Shown here in pieces: positions 52,397 to 60,389 of a stretch of 64,000 nucleotides of DNA (position 1 is the stretch's first letter; each line of letters starts with the position of its first letter). Made by a program: the position numbers and the translations under genes. The stretch is taken from NCBI RefSeq assembly GCF_014284335.1, contig NZ_JACOGF010000002.1, forward strand, positions 576,659 through 640,658. The letters are read 5' to 3'. The DNA is from Undibacterium hunanense. GTDB lineage: Bacteria > Pseudomonadota > Gammaproteobacteria > Burkholderiales > Burkholderiaceae_D. The notes under the pieces were generated by a model that was not told the origin of the DNA, searched no databases, and saw only the letters and a list, made by a program, of their open reading frames with translations.

Positions 52397-52467
52397 TGCA
52401 AGGTGCAAGGTGCAAGGTGCAAGGTGCAAGGTGCAAGGTGCAAGGTGCAAGGTGCAAGGTTGCAAGG
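52397..52467. repeat. 7-bp tandem repeat (TGCAAGG), ten copies
   Basis: Nine perfect head-to-tail copies of TGCAAGG (52397-52459), one extra T, then a tenth copy (52461-52467). It fills most of the gap between the pncA-like stop and the pncB start at 52512. Each unit carries an AAGG word resembling a ribosome site. Confidence 0.95.
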
Positions 52468-52511
52468 TAGACGACCGCGTCGCCAAAGACGATATTAAGA
52501 TAGAGAAAAAT

Positions 52512-53702
52512 ATGAAACCCGTAGTACAGAGCTTGCTTGAAACGGACTTGTATAAATTCACCATGTGGCAGGCTTTATTGCATAGCCATCCCAATGCACA
52601 GACAGAATATGCTTTCGTCTGCCGCAACACACCCGCTTATCCGCTGGCAGAGTTAAAGGCTGATGTGGAGCGTGAACTCGATCATTTGTGCGCATTGAAT
52701 TTGAATGAAGATGAACTCGATTATCTGCGCTCACTGCGGTTCATCAAAAGTGATTTTACTGACTTCCTGACGGTATTTCATTTCCAGCGAAAATTCATAC
52801 GCGTCAGCATACTGGGCGATACGCTGGAGATTGTGGCTACCGGCCCGCAGGTGCATGTCATGGGGTTCGAAATTTATGTACTGCATATCGTCAATGAACT
52901 ATATTTCCGCCGTTTGCAGACTGAACAGACCCTGACCGAAGCCAGAAGCAGGCTGGCAGCCAAGGTAGAACAATTGCGTAGCTTTGGCAAAGAAGCAGCC
53001 AGGACTCATCCCTTTGAATTTTTTGATTTTGGTTTGCGCCGGCGTTTTTCTGGCGCATGGCATGATGACGTGGTGGCCACGCTGGCACGTGAAGTACCTG
53101 AATTTTTCAAAGGCACGTCGAATGTCTATCTGGCCAAGAAATACAAGCTGGTACCGATAGGGACAATGGCGCATGAGTATTTGCAGTCTTACCAGTCCTT
53201 TGGTGTACGCCTGCGTGACTTTCAAAAAGCCGCGCTGGAAGACTGGGTACAGGAATACCGTGGCGATCTCGGCACCGCATTGACGGATGTGGTCGGTATG
53301 GATGCCTTCCTGGCCGACTTTGATTTGTACTTTGCCAAATTGTTTGATGGCCTGCGTCACGACTCTGGTGATCCGGTCGTCTGGGGTGAAAAGGCACTGG
53401 CGCATTATGCCAAACTGCGTATCGACGCCCATACCAAACGCCTGGTGTTTTCCGACGGGCTGGATCTGGCAACTGCCTTCAAGTTGTACCGGCACTTTGC
53501 AGATCGCACCATGACAGGTTTTGGCATAGGTACCAATCTGACCAATGACACTGGCATCAAAGCCCTGAATATCGTCATGAAGCTGAAATCCTGCAATGGG
53601 CAGCCGGTCGCCAAGCTATCCGATTCGGCTGGCAAGACTTTGTGTACGGATGAGACCTTTCTTGCCTATCTGCGTCAGGTTTTTCATCATCCCCTTATTT
53701 GA
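52512..53702 (+). CDS. pncB: nicotinate phosphoribosyltransferase
   Basis: 396 residues, usual length for PncB. Starts [30 protein letters not shown], the canonical opening. Further landmarks are [14 protein letters not shown], the phosphorylated-His-like motif region [30 protein letters not shown] and [12 protein letters not shown]. It joins nicotinate and PRPP to nicotinate mononucleotide with ATP. An earlier in-frame ATG at 52410 lies inside the heptamer repeat and would give a repetitive leader; 52512 is the family start. Confidence 0.95.
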   Translation: MKPVVQSLLETDLYKFTMWQALLHSHPNAQTEYAFVCRNTPAYPLAELKADVERELDHLCALNLNEDELDYLRSLRFIKSDFTDFLTVFHFQRKFIRVSILGDTLEIVATGPQVHVMGFEIYVLHIVNELYFRRLQTEQTLTEARSRLAAKVEQLRSFGKEAARTHPFEFFDFGLRRRFSGAWHDDVVATLAREVPEFFKGTSNVYLAKKYKLVPIGTMAHEYLQSYQSFGVRLRDFQKAALEDWVQEYRGDLGTALTDVVGMDAFLADFDLYFAKLFDGLRHDSGDPVVWGEKALAHYAKLRIDAHTKRLVFSDGLDLATAFKLYRHFADRTMTGFGIGTNLTNDTGIKALNIVMKLKSCNGQPVAKLSDSAGKTLCTDETFLAYLRQVFHHPLI

Positions 53703-53728
53703 AGCAAGTTGAGTTCAGGATTATTACC

Positions 53729-55432
53729 ATGTTGAAACTGGCAATTGCACAATTGAATTATACGGTGGGCGATTTCTCTGGTAATGCCGCTGCCATCATC
53801 AGCCACATGCAACAGGCGGCGGTGGGTAATGCCGATATCGCTGTATTCAGCGAACTCTGCGTCTGTGGTTATTATCCGGGCGACTTGCTGGAAGACAGCG
53901 CCTTTTTGCTCAGGGCTGAACAGGCACTCAGCAATATCATGCAGGCTTCCAGAGATTATCCTGCGCTGGTGAGCGTGATAGGTACGGTACGCAAAAACCG
54001 GGGGCGTGGCAAAGCGCTGCACAATGCCTTGCTGGCGATACGCAATGGTGAAATCGTTGCGGAATACTATAAACAGTTGTTGCCCACTTACGGTATTTTT
54101 GATGAACGCCGCCATTTTGAACCTGGCCAGGAAGTCGCCTGCACACTGGATGTTGCAGGTCATAAGTTGGGTTTCATGGTCTGTGAAGATGGCTGGAATG
54201 ATGATGAGCAGGATTATCAGGTCAACCCATTCAATGCCCTGACGGCAGCAAAAGTTGATCTGGTGATCAGCATCAATGCCAGTCCGTCTGATATAGGCAA
54301 GCGTCAGCAAAGACATGCCATGTTTGCCAGGGCAGCAGCACATCATGCCTTGCCTTTGCTGTATGTGAACCAGGTTGGCGGGCAAGATCAACTGGTATTC
54401 GACGGCGCCTCATTTGCGCTGACGCCAGAACAGGGTCTGGTTTTTGAAGCGGCACGCTTCGAAGAAGATTTTCAGTTGCTGGGATTTGAAGCGGACCAAT
54501 TCACCCGCATTGATGGCAAGGCCGTGGATAAGCCCGACAGTACAGGTTTGTCCGTGCCGGAATTCACCCGCCGCCAGATCGTCCTGGGTTTGCAGGACTA
54601 TGCGCGTCGCTGTGGTTTCAAACAGGTCGTAGTGGGATCATCCGGCGGTATTGATTCTGCGCTGACTATTGCTTTGGCCGTGCAGGCACTGGGCGCAGAA
54701 AATGTGATTGCCATTACCATGCCTTCTGCTTATTCAAGCACGGGTTCGGTCTCGGATTCTGTCAAGCTATGCGACAACCTGCAAGTCAGATTGCTGACGC
54801 ATCCGATACTGAGTCTGGTCGATCAATATGCCCAGGGTTTTGAGCAGGCATTTGCTACGCCTTTGAGAGGGCTGACGCAAGAAAATCTGCAGGCGCGCAT
54901 ACGTGGCACCATACTGATGGAATATTCGAATGCTTTTGGCGCACTCTTGCTGACTACTGGTAACAAGAGTGAAATATCGGTTGGTTACTGTACCCTGTAT
55001 GGCGATACCAATGGTGGTCTGGGTTTGATTGGTGACCTGTACAAGACTGAAGTATATGCCCTGTCACAGCATATCAATCAGGCAGCGGGGCGCGAAATTA
55101 TTCCGCAGGATGTATTGACCAAGCCGCCATCAGCCGAGCTGGCACCGGATCAGTTGGATACTGACAGCCTGCCACCTTATGAAGAGCTGGATGAAATGTT
55201 GAAATGGCATATCGAAGGCAAGCGCCTGCCCGCGCATGAATTTTCCCGCGCCCAGAGTTTTGTAGAACAATTGCAGCAGACAGAGGCAGGCGTGAAAAGC
55301 CTGAGCCGCATACTGGGCATGGTCGCACGCAATGAATACAAGCGTCGGCAGGCGCCGCCCATCATACGCGTGCGCGCCAGGGCGTTTGGCAGTGGCCGTC
55401 AGATGCCGATTGCCGCCAAATACAGCAATTAA
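53729..55432 (+). CDS. nadE: glutamine-dependent NAD+ synthetase
   Basis: 567 residues, two domains. The N-terminal nitrilase-type glutaminase has the Glu in VFSELCVCGYYPGD, Lys in YYKQLLPTYGIFDERR and Cys in GFMVCEDGWNDDEQ. The C-terminal synthetase has the ATP loop VVGSSGGIDSALTIAL and EYSNAFGALLLTTGNKSE followed by GDLYKTEVYAL. It amidates nicotinate adenine dinucleotide to NAD. Start at 53729 gives MLKLAIAQLNYTVGDFSGN, the family opening. 26 bases after pncB. Confidence 0.95.
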   Translation: MLKLAIAQLNYTVGDFSGNAAAIISHMQQAAVGNADIAVFSELCVCGYYPGDLLEDSAFLLRAEQALSNIMQASRDYPALVSVIGTVRKNRGRGKALHNALLAIRNGEIVAEYYKQLLPTYGIFDERRHFEPGQEVACTLDVAGHKLGFMVCEDGWNDDEQDYQVNPFNALTAAKVDLVISINASPSDIGKRQQRHAMFARAAAHHALPLLYVNQVGGQDQLVFDGASFALTPEQGLVFEAARFEEDFQLLGFEADQFTRIDGKAVDKPDSTGLSVPEFTRRQIVLGLQDYARRCGFKQVVVGSSGGIDSALTIALAVQALGAENVIAITMPSAYSSTGSVSDSVKLCDNLQVRLLTHPILSLVDQYAQGFEQAFATPLRGLTQENLQARIRGTILMEYSNAFGALLLTTGNKSEISVGYCTLYGDTNGGLGLIGDLYKTEVYALSQHINQAAGREIIPQDVLTKPPSAELAPDQLDTDSLPPYEELDEMLKWHIEGKRLPAHEFSRAQSFVEQLQQTEAGVKSLSRILGMVARNEYKRRQAPPIIRVRARAFGSGRQMPIAAKYSN

Positions 55433-55465
55433 GATCAACCAGAACCGTATTTAAAGAAGTTAACC

Positions 55466-56497
55466 ATGCAAATCGATGTTGCGGTATTGATAGGACGCTT
55501 TCAACCCTTCCATAACGGGCATGCCACGCTCTTGCAACTGGCACTGGAAACTGCAGAAGAGGTGGTGATCGTACTTGGGTCATCCTTTCATGCGCGCAGT
55601 ACCAAAAACCCTTTCACCTGGCAGGAAAGGGCAGACATGATCAATGCCACTCTGTCCCCGTCTGAGCGTGACAGGGTGTCGTATATCGCAGTGCGTGATT
55701 ACTATGATGACGTGCGCTGGGCAGCGGCGATCAGGGGCAAAGTGGAGCAGCACTACCCCCATGCAAAACGGGTGGCGCTGATTGGGCATTTCAAGGATGC
55801 ATCCAGTTATTACCTGAATCGTTTCCCGCAATGGCAACTGGTCGCGGCAGAACAATTGCTGGCGATTGATGCTACCGTCATCCGGCGCGTACTGTTTGAA
55901 GCTGAAGACATGCGCATATCGCTGGATGTGATTGCCCACTACCTGCCATTGAGCATACGTCAGTATCTGAAGGCCTGGAGTATTTTGCCGCATTATGCCG
56001 CACTGGTAAAAGAGCACGCGCAGTTAGTTGCCTATCAGGCAGCGTGGAAGACGGCACCTTATGCACCCATGTTTATCACCGTGGATGCGGTAGTCAAGGC
56101 TGCCGGGCATATCTTGCTGGTGCAGCGTGGCGGTTTTCCCGGCAAAGGCTTGTGGGCATTGCCGGGTGGTTTTCTTGATCAGAATGAACGCCTGTTCCAG
56201 GGCGCGATACGGGAATTGTTTGAAGAAACCAATCTGGCGGTATTGGCATCTACACTTGAACATTCTTTGGTAGATGTCAAAGTGTTTGATCATCCGGGCC
56301 GCAGCCTGCGTGGTCGTACCATTACCCATGCGCATTTCTTTGATTTGCAGACCGAACACCTGCCAGATATCCGCGCAGCCGATGATGCCGCCCAGGCCGC
56401 CTGGGTTGCCATTGATAAGCTGGAGGGGATGGAAGAATTATTCTTCGACGACCACTTCCACATTCTCGACCAGTTTTTGCTGTTGACAGCCAAATAA
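55466..56497 (+). CDS. nadM: bifunctional NMN adenylyltransferase / Nudix hydrolase
   Basis: 343 residues. The N-terminal nucleotidyltransferase has IGRFQPFHNGHATLLQLAL (the HNGH site) and the late SIRQYLKAW linker. The C-terminal Nudix domain (about 195-340) has an intact box GGFLDQNERLFQGAIRELFEE followed by TNL. NadM joins NMN (or nicotinate mononucleotide) to ATP; the Nudix half hydrolyses ADP-ribose. That removes the signal sensed by NrtR and closes a feedback loop. Last gene of the salvage operon. Confidence 0.94.
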   Translation: MQIDVAVLIGRFQPFHNGHATLLQLALETAEEVVIVLGSSFHARSTKNPFTWQERADMINATLSPSERDRVSYIAVRDYYDDVRWAAAIRGKVEQHYPHAKRVALIGHFKDASSYYLNRFPQWQLVAAEQLLAIDATVIRRVLFEAEDMRISLDVIAHYLPLSIRQYLKAWSILPHYAALVKEHAQLVAYQAAWKTAPYAPMFITVDAVVKAAGHILLVQRGGFPGKGLWALPGGFLDQNERLFQGAIRELFEETNLAVLASTLEHSLVDVKVFDHPGRSLRGRTITHAHFFDLQTEHLPDIRAADDAAQAAWVAIDKLEGMEELFFDDHFHILDQFLLLTAK

Positions 56498-56520
56498 AAA
56501 AAGGCAGGATAAACCTGCCT
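56494..56520 (-). terminator. intrinsic terminator of the udh gene
   Basis: Stem AGGCAGG-ATAAA-CCTGCCT (56502-56520). On the minus strand it is followed by seven T, ending the uronate operon. On the plus strand it may also end nadM, but the T-tract there is poor. Confidence 0.8.
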
Positions 56521-56554
56521 GAACTGTTTAACTGGTGCGTCCTGCGTGTCTGGC

Positions 56555-57376
56555 TTATTTGTATTGTGGGCCAGTCAGTAAAAACCCGCCACCCTGATAA
56601 ATGGTGGTGATGTCATCTGCTGGCGGATACTCGCCGGTTTCCGGGAACAGGTGGTTAAACTGGGTTGAATTGTCTTTGGCCTTGTAGCCAAGGTGGGCTG
56701 CTTTTCTGTTATCCCACCATTTGCCTGGATTATCCGATACGCCAAAGCTGATGGTATGGCCTACACGCTGTGCGAATACCGAGCAGCGCAGCATTTCAAA
56801 CAAATCATCGTAACTGAAATACGTCACCAGCATACGGCGTGTGGTTGGAACCGGGAAGGATGAACCTATGCGTATGCAGACGGTTTCTATACCAAAGCGA
56901 TCGTAGTAATAACGGGACAGCGATTCGCCAAAACACTTGCTGATACCGTACATGCCATCCGGCCTGGTAGGCATATCGGCATCGATATGGTCAGTGGTGC
57001 GATAGAAACCGACAGCATGATTGGAGCTGGCAAAAATCACGCGCTTGACCTTGCACTTGTGCACGGCTTCGTAAATATTGTAGGTACCCTGGATATTGGC
57101 ATGCATGATGGATTCGAAATCGGCCTCGGTGGAAATGCCACCGAAATGCAGGACTACATCCACATCCTGCATCAGTGCCAGCACGGAAGCCTTGTCCGCC
57201 AGGTCGCAACGTACGATTTCTTCGCCTTCTCTGGCTTCGCCCATGTCGCTGATATCGCTAAGACGTACTACATTGGCCCAGGCCTTGATCCTGTCCCGCA
57301 ATACCTGGCCAAGTCCACCAGCTGCGCCTGTCAGCAAGATGCGGTTAAATGGCTTTTCCGAGGATGTAGAATTCAT
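56555..57376 (-). CDS. udh: uronate dehydrogenase (SDR family)
   Basis: 273 residues, the usual Udh length, start after GAAGGAAGTTTC. Rossmann motif LLTGAAGGLGQVLR, then LHFGGISTEADFESIMHANIQG, the catalytic Ser in FASSNHAVGFY, and Tyr-Lys in YGISKCFGE. It oxidises galacturonate or glucuronate with NAD to the aldarolactone. It lies 88 bases downstream of the galactarate dehydratase gene on the same strand. Together they form the oxidative uronate route, consistent with the pectin-degrading enzymes elsewhere in the window. Confidence 0.92.
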   Translation of the reverse strand: MNSTSSEKPFNRILLTGAAGGLGQVLRDRIKAWANVVRLSDISDMGEAREGEEIVRCDLADKASVLALMQDVDVVLHFGGISTEADFESIMHANIQGTYNIYEAVHKCKVKRVIFASSNHAVGFYRTTDHIDADMPTRPDGMYGISKCFGESLSRYYYDRFGIETVCIRIGSSFPVPTTRRMLVTYFSYDDLFEMLRCSVFAQRVGHTISFGVSDNPGKWWDNRKAAHLGYKAKDNSTQFNHLFPETGEYPPADDITTIYQGGGFLLTGPQYK

Positions 57377-57464
57377 GAAACTTCCTTCAAATTTTCAAAA
57401 AATAATCTGTGGTGCAAACCTGTATTACTAGACTTCATTAAGTATACAAGGAATACGTGTGCGA

Positions 57465-59027
57465 TCAGGTAATTGGTGCCGGGTTGAACAGGACCAGTGC
57501 ATTATGCAACTTCCAGTGTTCTGCCCAGGTTTTTTTACCGCTGGCAACATCGAGCATCATTTGAAATAATTCCCAGCCTACCTGTTCTATGGTGGCTTCG
57601 CCGCTAGCAATCTTGCCCGCGTTGATGTCCATCAGATCATGCCAGCGTCGTGCCAGGTCATCGCGCGTAGCGACTTTGATGACCGGCACTTCTGCCAGGC
57701 CATAAGGTGTGCCACGACCAGTGGTAAATATGTGCAGGTTCATGCCGGCTGCCACTTGCAAGGTGCCGCAGATAAAGTCGCTGGCCGGTGTTGCGGCGTA
57801 AATCAGGCCTTTTTGCTTGAGTTTTTCACCTGGGGACAAGACACCGGATATCGCGGCCGTGCCGGACTTGACGATGGAGCCCATGGCTTTTTCAACGATG
57901 TTCGACAAACCGCCTTTTTTATTGCCAGGCGTGGTGTTGGCGCTGCGGTCAACCCCGCCACGTTTCAGGTATTCGTCGTACCATTCCATTTCTCTGATCA
58001 TGGCCGCTGCCACATCTGCATTGGCAGCACGCGAAGTCAGTTGGTCAATACCGTCACGCACTTCGGTGACTTCAGAAAACATGACGCTGGCACCAGCTCT
58101 GACCAGCAGATCCGTCGCAAAGCCGACCGCAGGATTGGCAGTCACGCCAGAAAATGCATCACTACCACCACATTGCACACCCACCACCAGATCGGCAGCA
58201 GGGCAGGGTTCGCGGCGACGTTTATTCAATTCAGTCAGTTGCGTTTCCGCAGTCGTCATGATGGATGCGATCATGCTCTGGAAGCCGACATGCACCTGGT
58301 CCTGCAGGCAGACCAGCGCCGGTTCACCACCGTTATTGTTGCTTTGTATGGGGATACTGCCCTTGGGGAAAAGTCTGGTGGGTTGCAATTTTTCGCAACC
58401 CAGGCTGACGACCATGGCCTGCCCACCAAAATTCGGGTTCAGGCTGATATTGCGTACCGTACGGATAGGGATGGCGGCATTCGGTGCGTCAATTGCCACG
58501 CCACAGCCATACGTATGTTCAAGGCCGACAACATCATCGACATTCGGAAACTTTGGCAGCAGTTCCTCCTTGATACGTTTGACGGCATGCTCAACCACGC
58601 CAGCCACACATTGTACGGTGGTGGTAATGGCCAGGATGTTGCGGGTGCCTACACTGCCATCGGCATTTCTGTAACCAAGGAAGGTATAGCCTTCCAGCGG
58701 TTCGGTTTTGGGAGCGGGGCGATTGGCGATGGGCAAATCCACCAGTTGCCGGGCATCTGGCATGCGTATCAGTGATTCTTCAACCCAGCTACCTTTTGGT
58801 ATTGTTCTTACCGCAAAACCGATAGTGACGTTATAGCGCAGGATGGGTTGGCCTTCAGCGATATCCGTCAGTGCCACTTTATGGCCCTGCGGTACATTTT
58901 CAAGAAGTGTCAGGCCGTCAGGGAAAACCGTATTGGCAAGTAATCCGCCGTCATTGGCAATAATGGCAACGTTATCGTTGTCATGCATGCGTATATATAG
59001 CGGTGGCTTGGGGGTGGATGTACTCAT
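57465..59027 (-). CDS. garD: galactarate dehydratase (UxaA/GarD family)
   Basis: 520 residues, start after AAGGGAAAAAA. An N-terminal SAF-type domain (about 10-95: [16 protein letters not shown]) is joined to the UxaA-type core: [55 protein letters not shown] and [17 protein letters not shown]. The joined layout and length match galactarate dehydratase. Altronate dehydratase is the alternative, but the adjacent uronate dehydrogenase favours galactarate. It dehydrates galactarate to 5-keto-4-deoxyglucarate using iron. Confidence 0.87.
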   Translation of the reverse strand: MSTSTPKPPLYIRMHDNDNVAIIANDGGLLANTVFPDGLTLLENVPQGHKVALTDIAEGQPILRYNVTIGFAVRTIPKGSWVEESLIRMPDARQLVDLPIANRPAPKTEPLEGYTFLGYRNADGSVGTRNILAITTTVQCVAGVVEHAVKRIKEELLPKFPNVDDVVGLEHTYGCGVAIDAPNAAIPIRTVRNISLNPNFGGQAMVVSLGCEKLQPTRLFPKGSIPIQSNNNGGEPALVCLQDQVHVGFQSMIASIMTTAETQLTELNKRRREPCPAADLVVGVQCGGSDAFSGVTANPAVGFATDLLVRAGASVMFSEVTEVRDGIDQLTSRAANADVAAAMIREMEWYDEYLKRGGVDRSANTTPGNKKGGLSNIVEKAMGSIVKSGTAAISGVLSPGEKLKQKGLIYAATPASDFICGTLQVAAGMNLHIFTTGRGTPYGLAEVPVIKVATRDDLARRWHDLMDINAGKIASGEATIEQVGWELFQMMLDVASGKKTWAEHWKLHNALVLFNPAPIT

Positions 59028-59500
59028 TTTTTTCCCTTCTTACTTGCTTTTAGTCTTATAGGTATTACGTAAAACCGTCCCGGTTGCCTTGCAACTCATG
59101 GCCTTACTGTCCTTATTACTGGACCTTGACGCGACAATTTTGCGTCAGTTCCGTCTTGTTTTTGCAAATATTCTTCAATTGAAAATCATTTTTACAACAT
59201 TTGGTCTAACCAAAATACGACAAACCTGATCTTTCTTTTGCCCTGCTTCCTGTCGTCTCATATTGCATTTTCGCTCATCTTGAAATCCTGATTTACCTAT
59301 GAAAACAGGGTGAGGATGCGATAGCTTTCAAGATGAAGAAACATAATGTACGCACAGTTTTTACACTGCCAACTGTGGCGAGTATGCCACCAAATAAAAA
59401 TTTTGGCTAGTCCACATTGCATATTTGGTCTGACCACATTAGAATGGCCTGACCGAATTGCTTTTTCATGGGCTGTTCATATTTCCCTGATCCAGACGAG
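59028..59500. promoter_or_regulatory. divergent control region with several GntR-type operators
   Basis: 473 bases between garD and the GntR gene. Sites of the type TGGTCT(A/G)ACCA occur at 59201-59213 (TTGGTCTAACCAA, perfect arms) and 59426-59436 (TGGTCTGACCA). Weaker versions lie at 59404-59414 (TGGCTAGTCCA) and 59445-59455 (TGGCCTGACCG). This is the operator shape used by FadR-subfamily GntR regulators of hexuronate genes. The outer sites flank the two divergent promoters, allowing joint control and possibly looping. Confidence 0.75.
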
Positions 59501-60199
59501 ATGAAAAAAAATTATTCGCACGGCGAATCTGTACCCCACGAACCGCGTCTGTATCGCGTGGTGGCAGACCGGATTCAGGCGTTGATCGCAGAGGAAAATA
59601 TTTTGCCAGGAGAGCGCCTGCCGTCTGAGCGTGACCTGGCAACAAAATTAAGTGTCAGTCGCGCATCTTTGCGCGAAGCCCTGATCGCACTGGAGCTGGG
59701 CGAGGTAATCGAAGTACGTGGCGGCTCTGGAGTATATGTCAGTGAACTGCCTGAAGAGCAGCCGGATTTGCCCGAAGTAGGTCCGGGTCCGTTTGAAGTG
59801 CTGTCGGCACGCAGGCTGATTGAAGCTGAGATTGCAGCCATTGCAGCACGGGTCGCAACAGATGCAGCGATAGACGATATTTTGAAGGCAGTGCTGGAAA
59901 TGGAAAAGCACCACGCCAATTATTCGAGTAATGAAAACGCGGACAGGAATTTTCACCTGTCCATAGCCAGGGCGACCGGCAATAGTGCGCTGGTCGGAAC
60001 GATTGAATACCTGTGGAGTCAGCGGGGCCGGTTGTGGCACAAATTAAAGGAGCATTTTCAAACTGAAGAATTACGCCAGCAAACGCTGACAGATCACAGA
60101 AATATTCTGGAAGCAATTGCTTCGCATGATCCTGCAGCGGCCAGAAAGGCGATGCGGGCGCATTTAGAGAGAGTGACAAGAACTTTCTCACGCGGATAA
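59501..60199 (+). CDS. GntR-family regulator, FadR subfamily (uronate/galactarate type)
   Basis: 232 residues from 59501; an in-frame ATG at 59468 is an alternative. The winged helix is RIQALIAEENILPGERLPSERDLATKLSVSRASLREALIALE in consecutive helices, with the wing VIEVRGGSGVYV. The C-terminal FCD domain carries metal-binding candidates in ENADRNFHLSIARATGN and TDHRNILEAIASHDPAAARKAMRAHL. Such regulators (UxuR, ExuR, LgoR-like) respond to uronic acids. It faces garD-udh and precedes a TonB receptor, with TGGTCNNACCA operators between, so it probably represses the whole uronate set. Confidence 0.87.
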   Translation: MKKNYSHGESVPHEPRLYRVVADRIQALIAEENILPGERLPSERDLATKLSVSRASLREALIALELGEVIEVRGGSGVYVSELPEEQPDLPEVGPGPFEVLSARRLIEAEIAAIAARVATDAAIDDILKAVLEMEKHHANYSSNENADRNFHLSIARATGNSALVGTIEYLWSQRGRLWHKLKEHFQTEELRQQTLTDHRNILEAIASHDPAAARKAMRAHLERVTRTFSRG

Positions 60200-60389
60200 C
60201 AGCTAAAGCAAAGATCAACATTTGCAACTGTTGCCGAAGTAAGAAGAATTTTTGACCGGCTGTGACCTCGATGGTGCCTTGTGCCCCTCTTCGTCGCAGT
60301 GGCACGGGGCACGCGAGGTGTTCCATGTATTGTCCCACGCATGACGTGGGGGCAAGAATTTTATGTGAAAATCCGGAGGAGACTAGATA

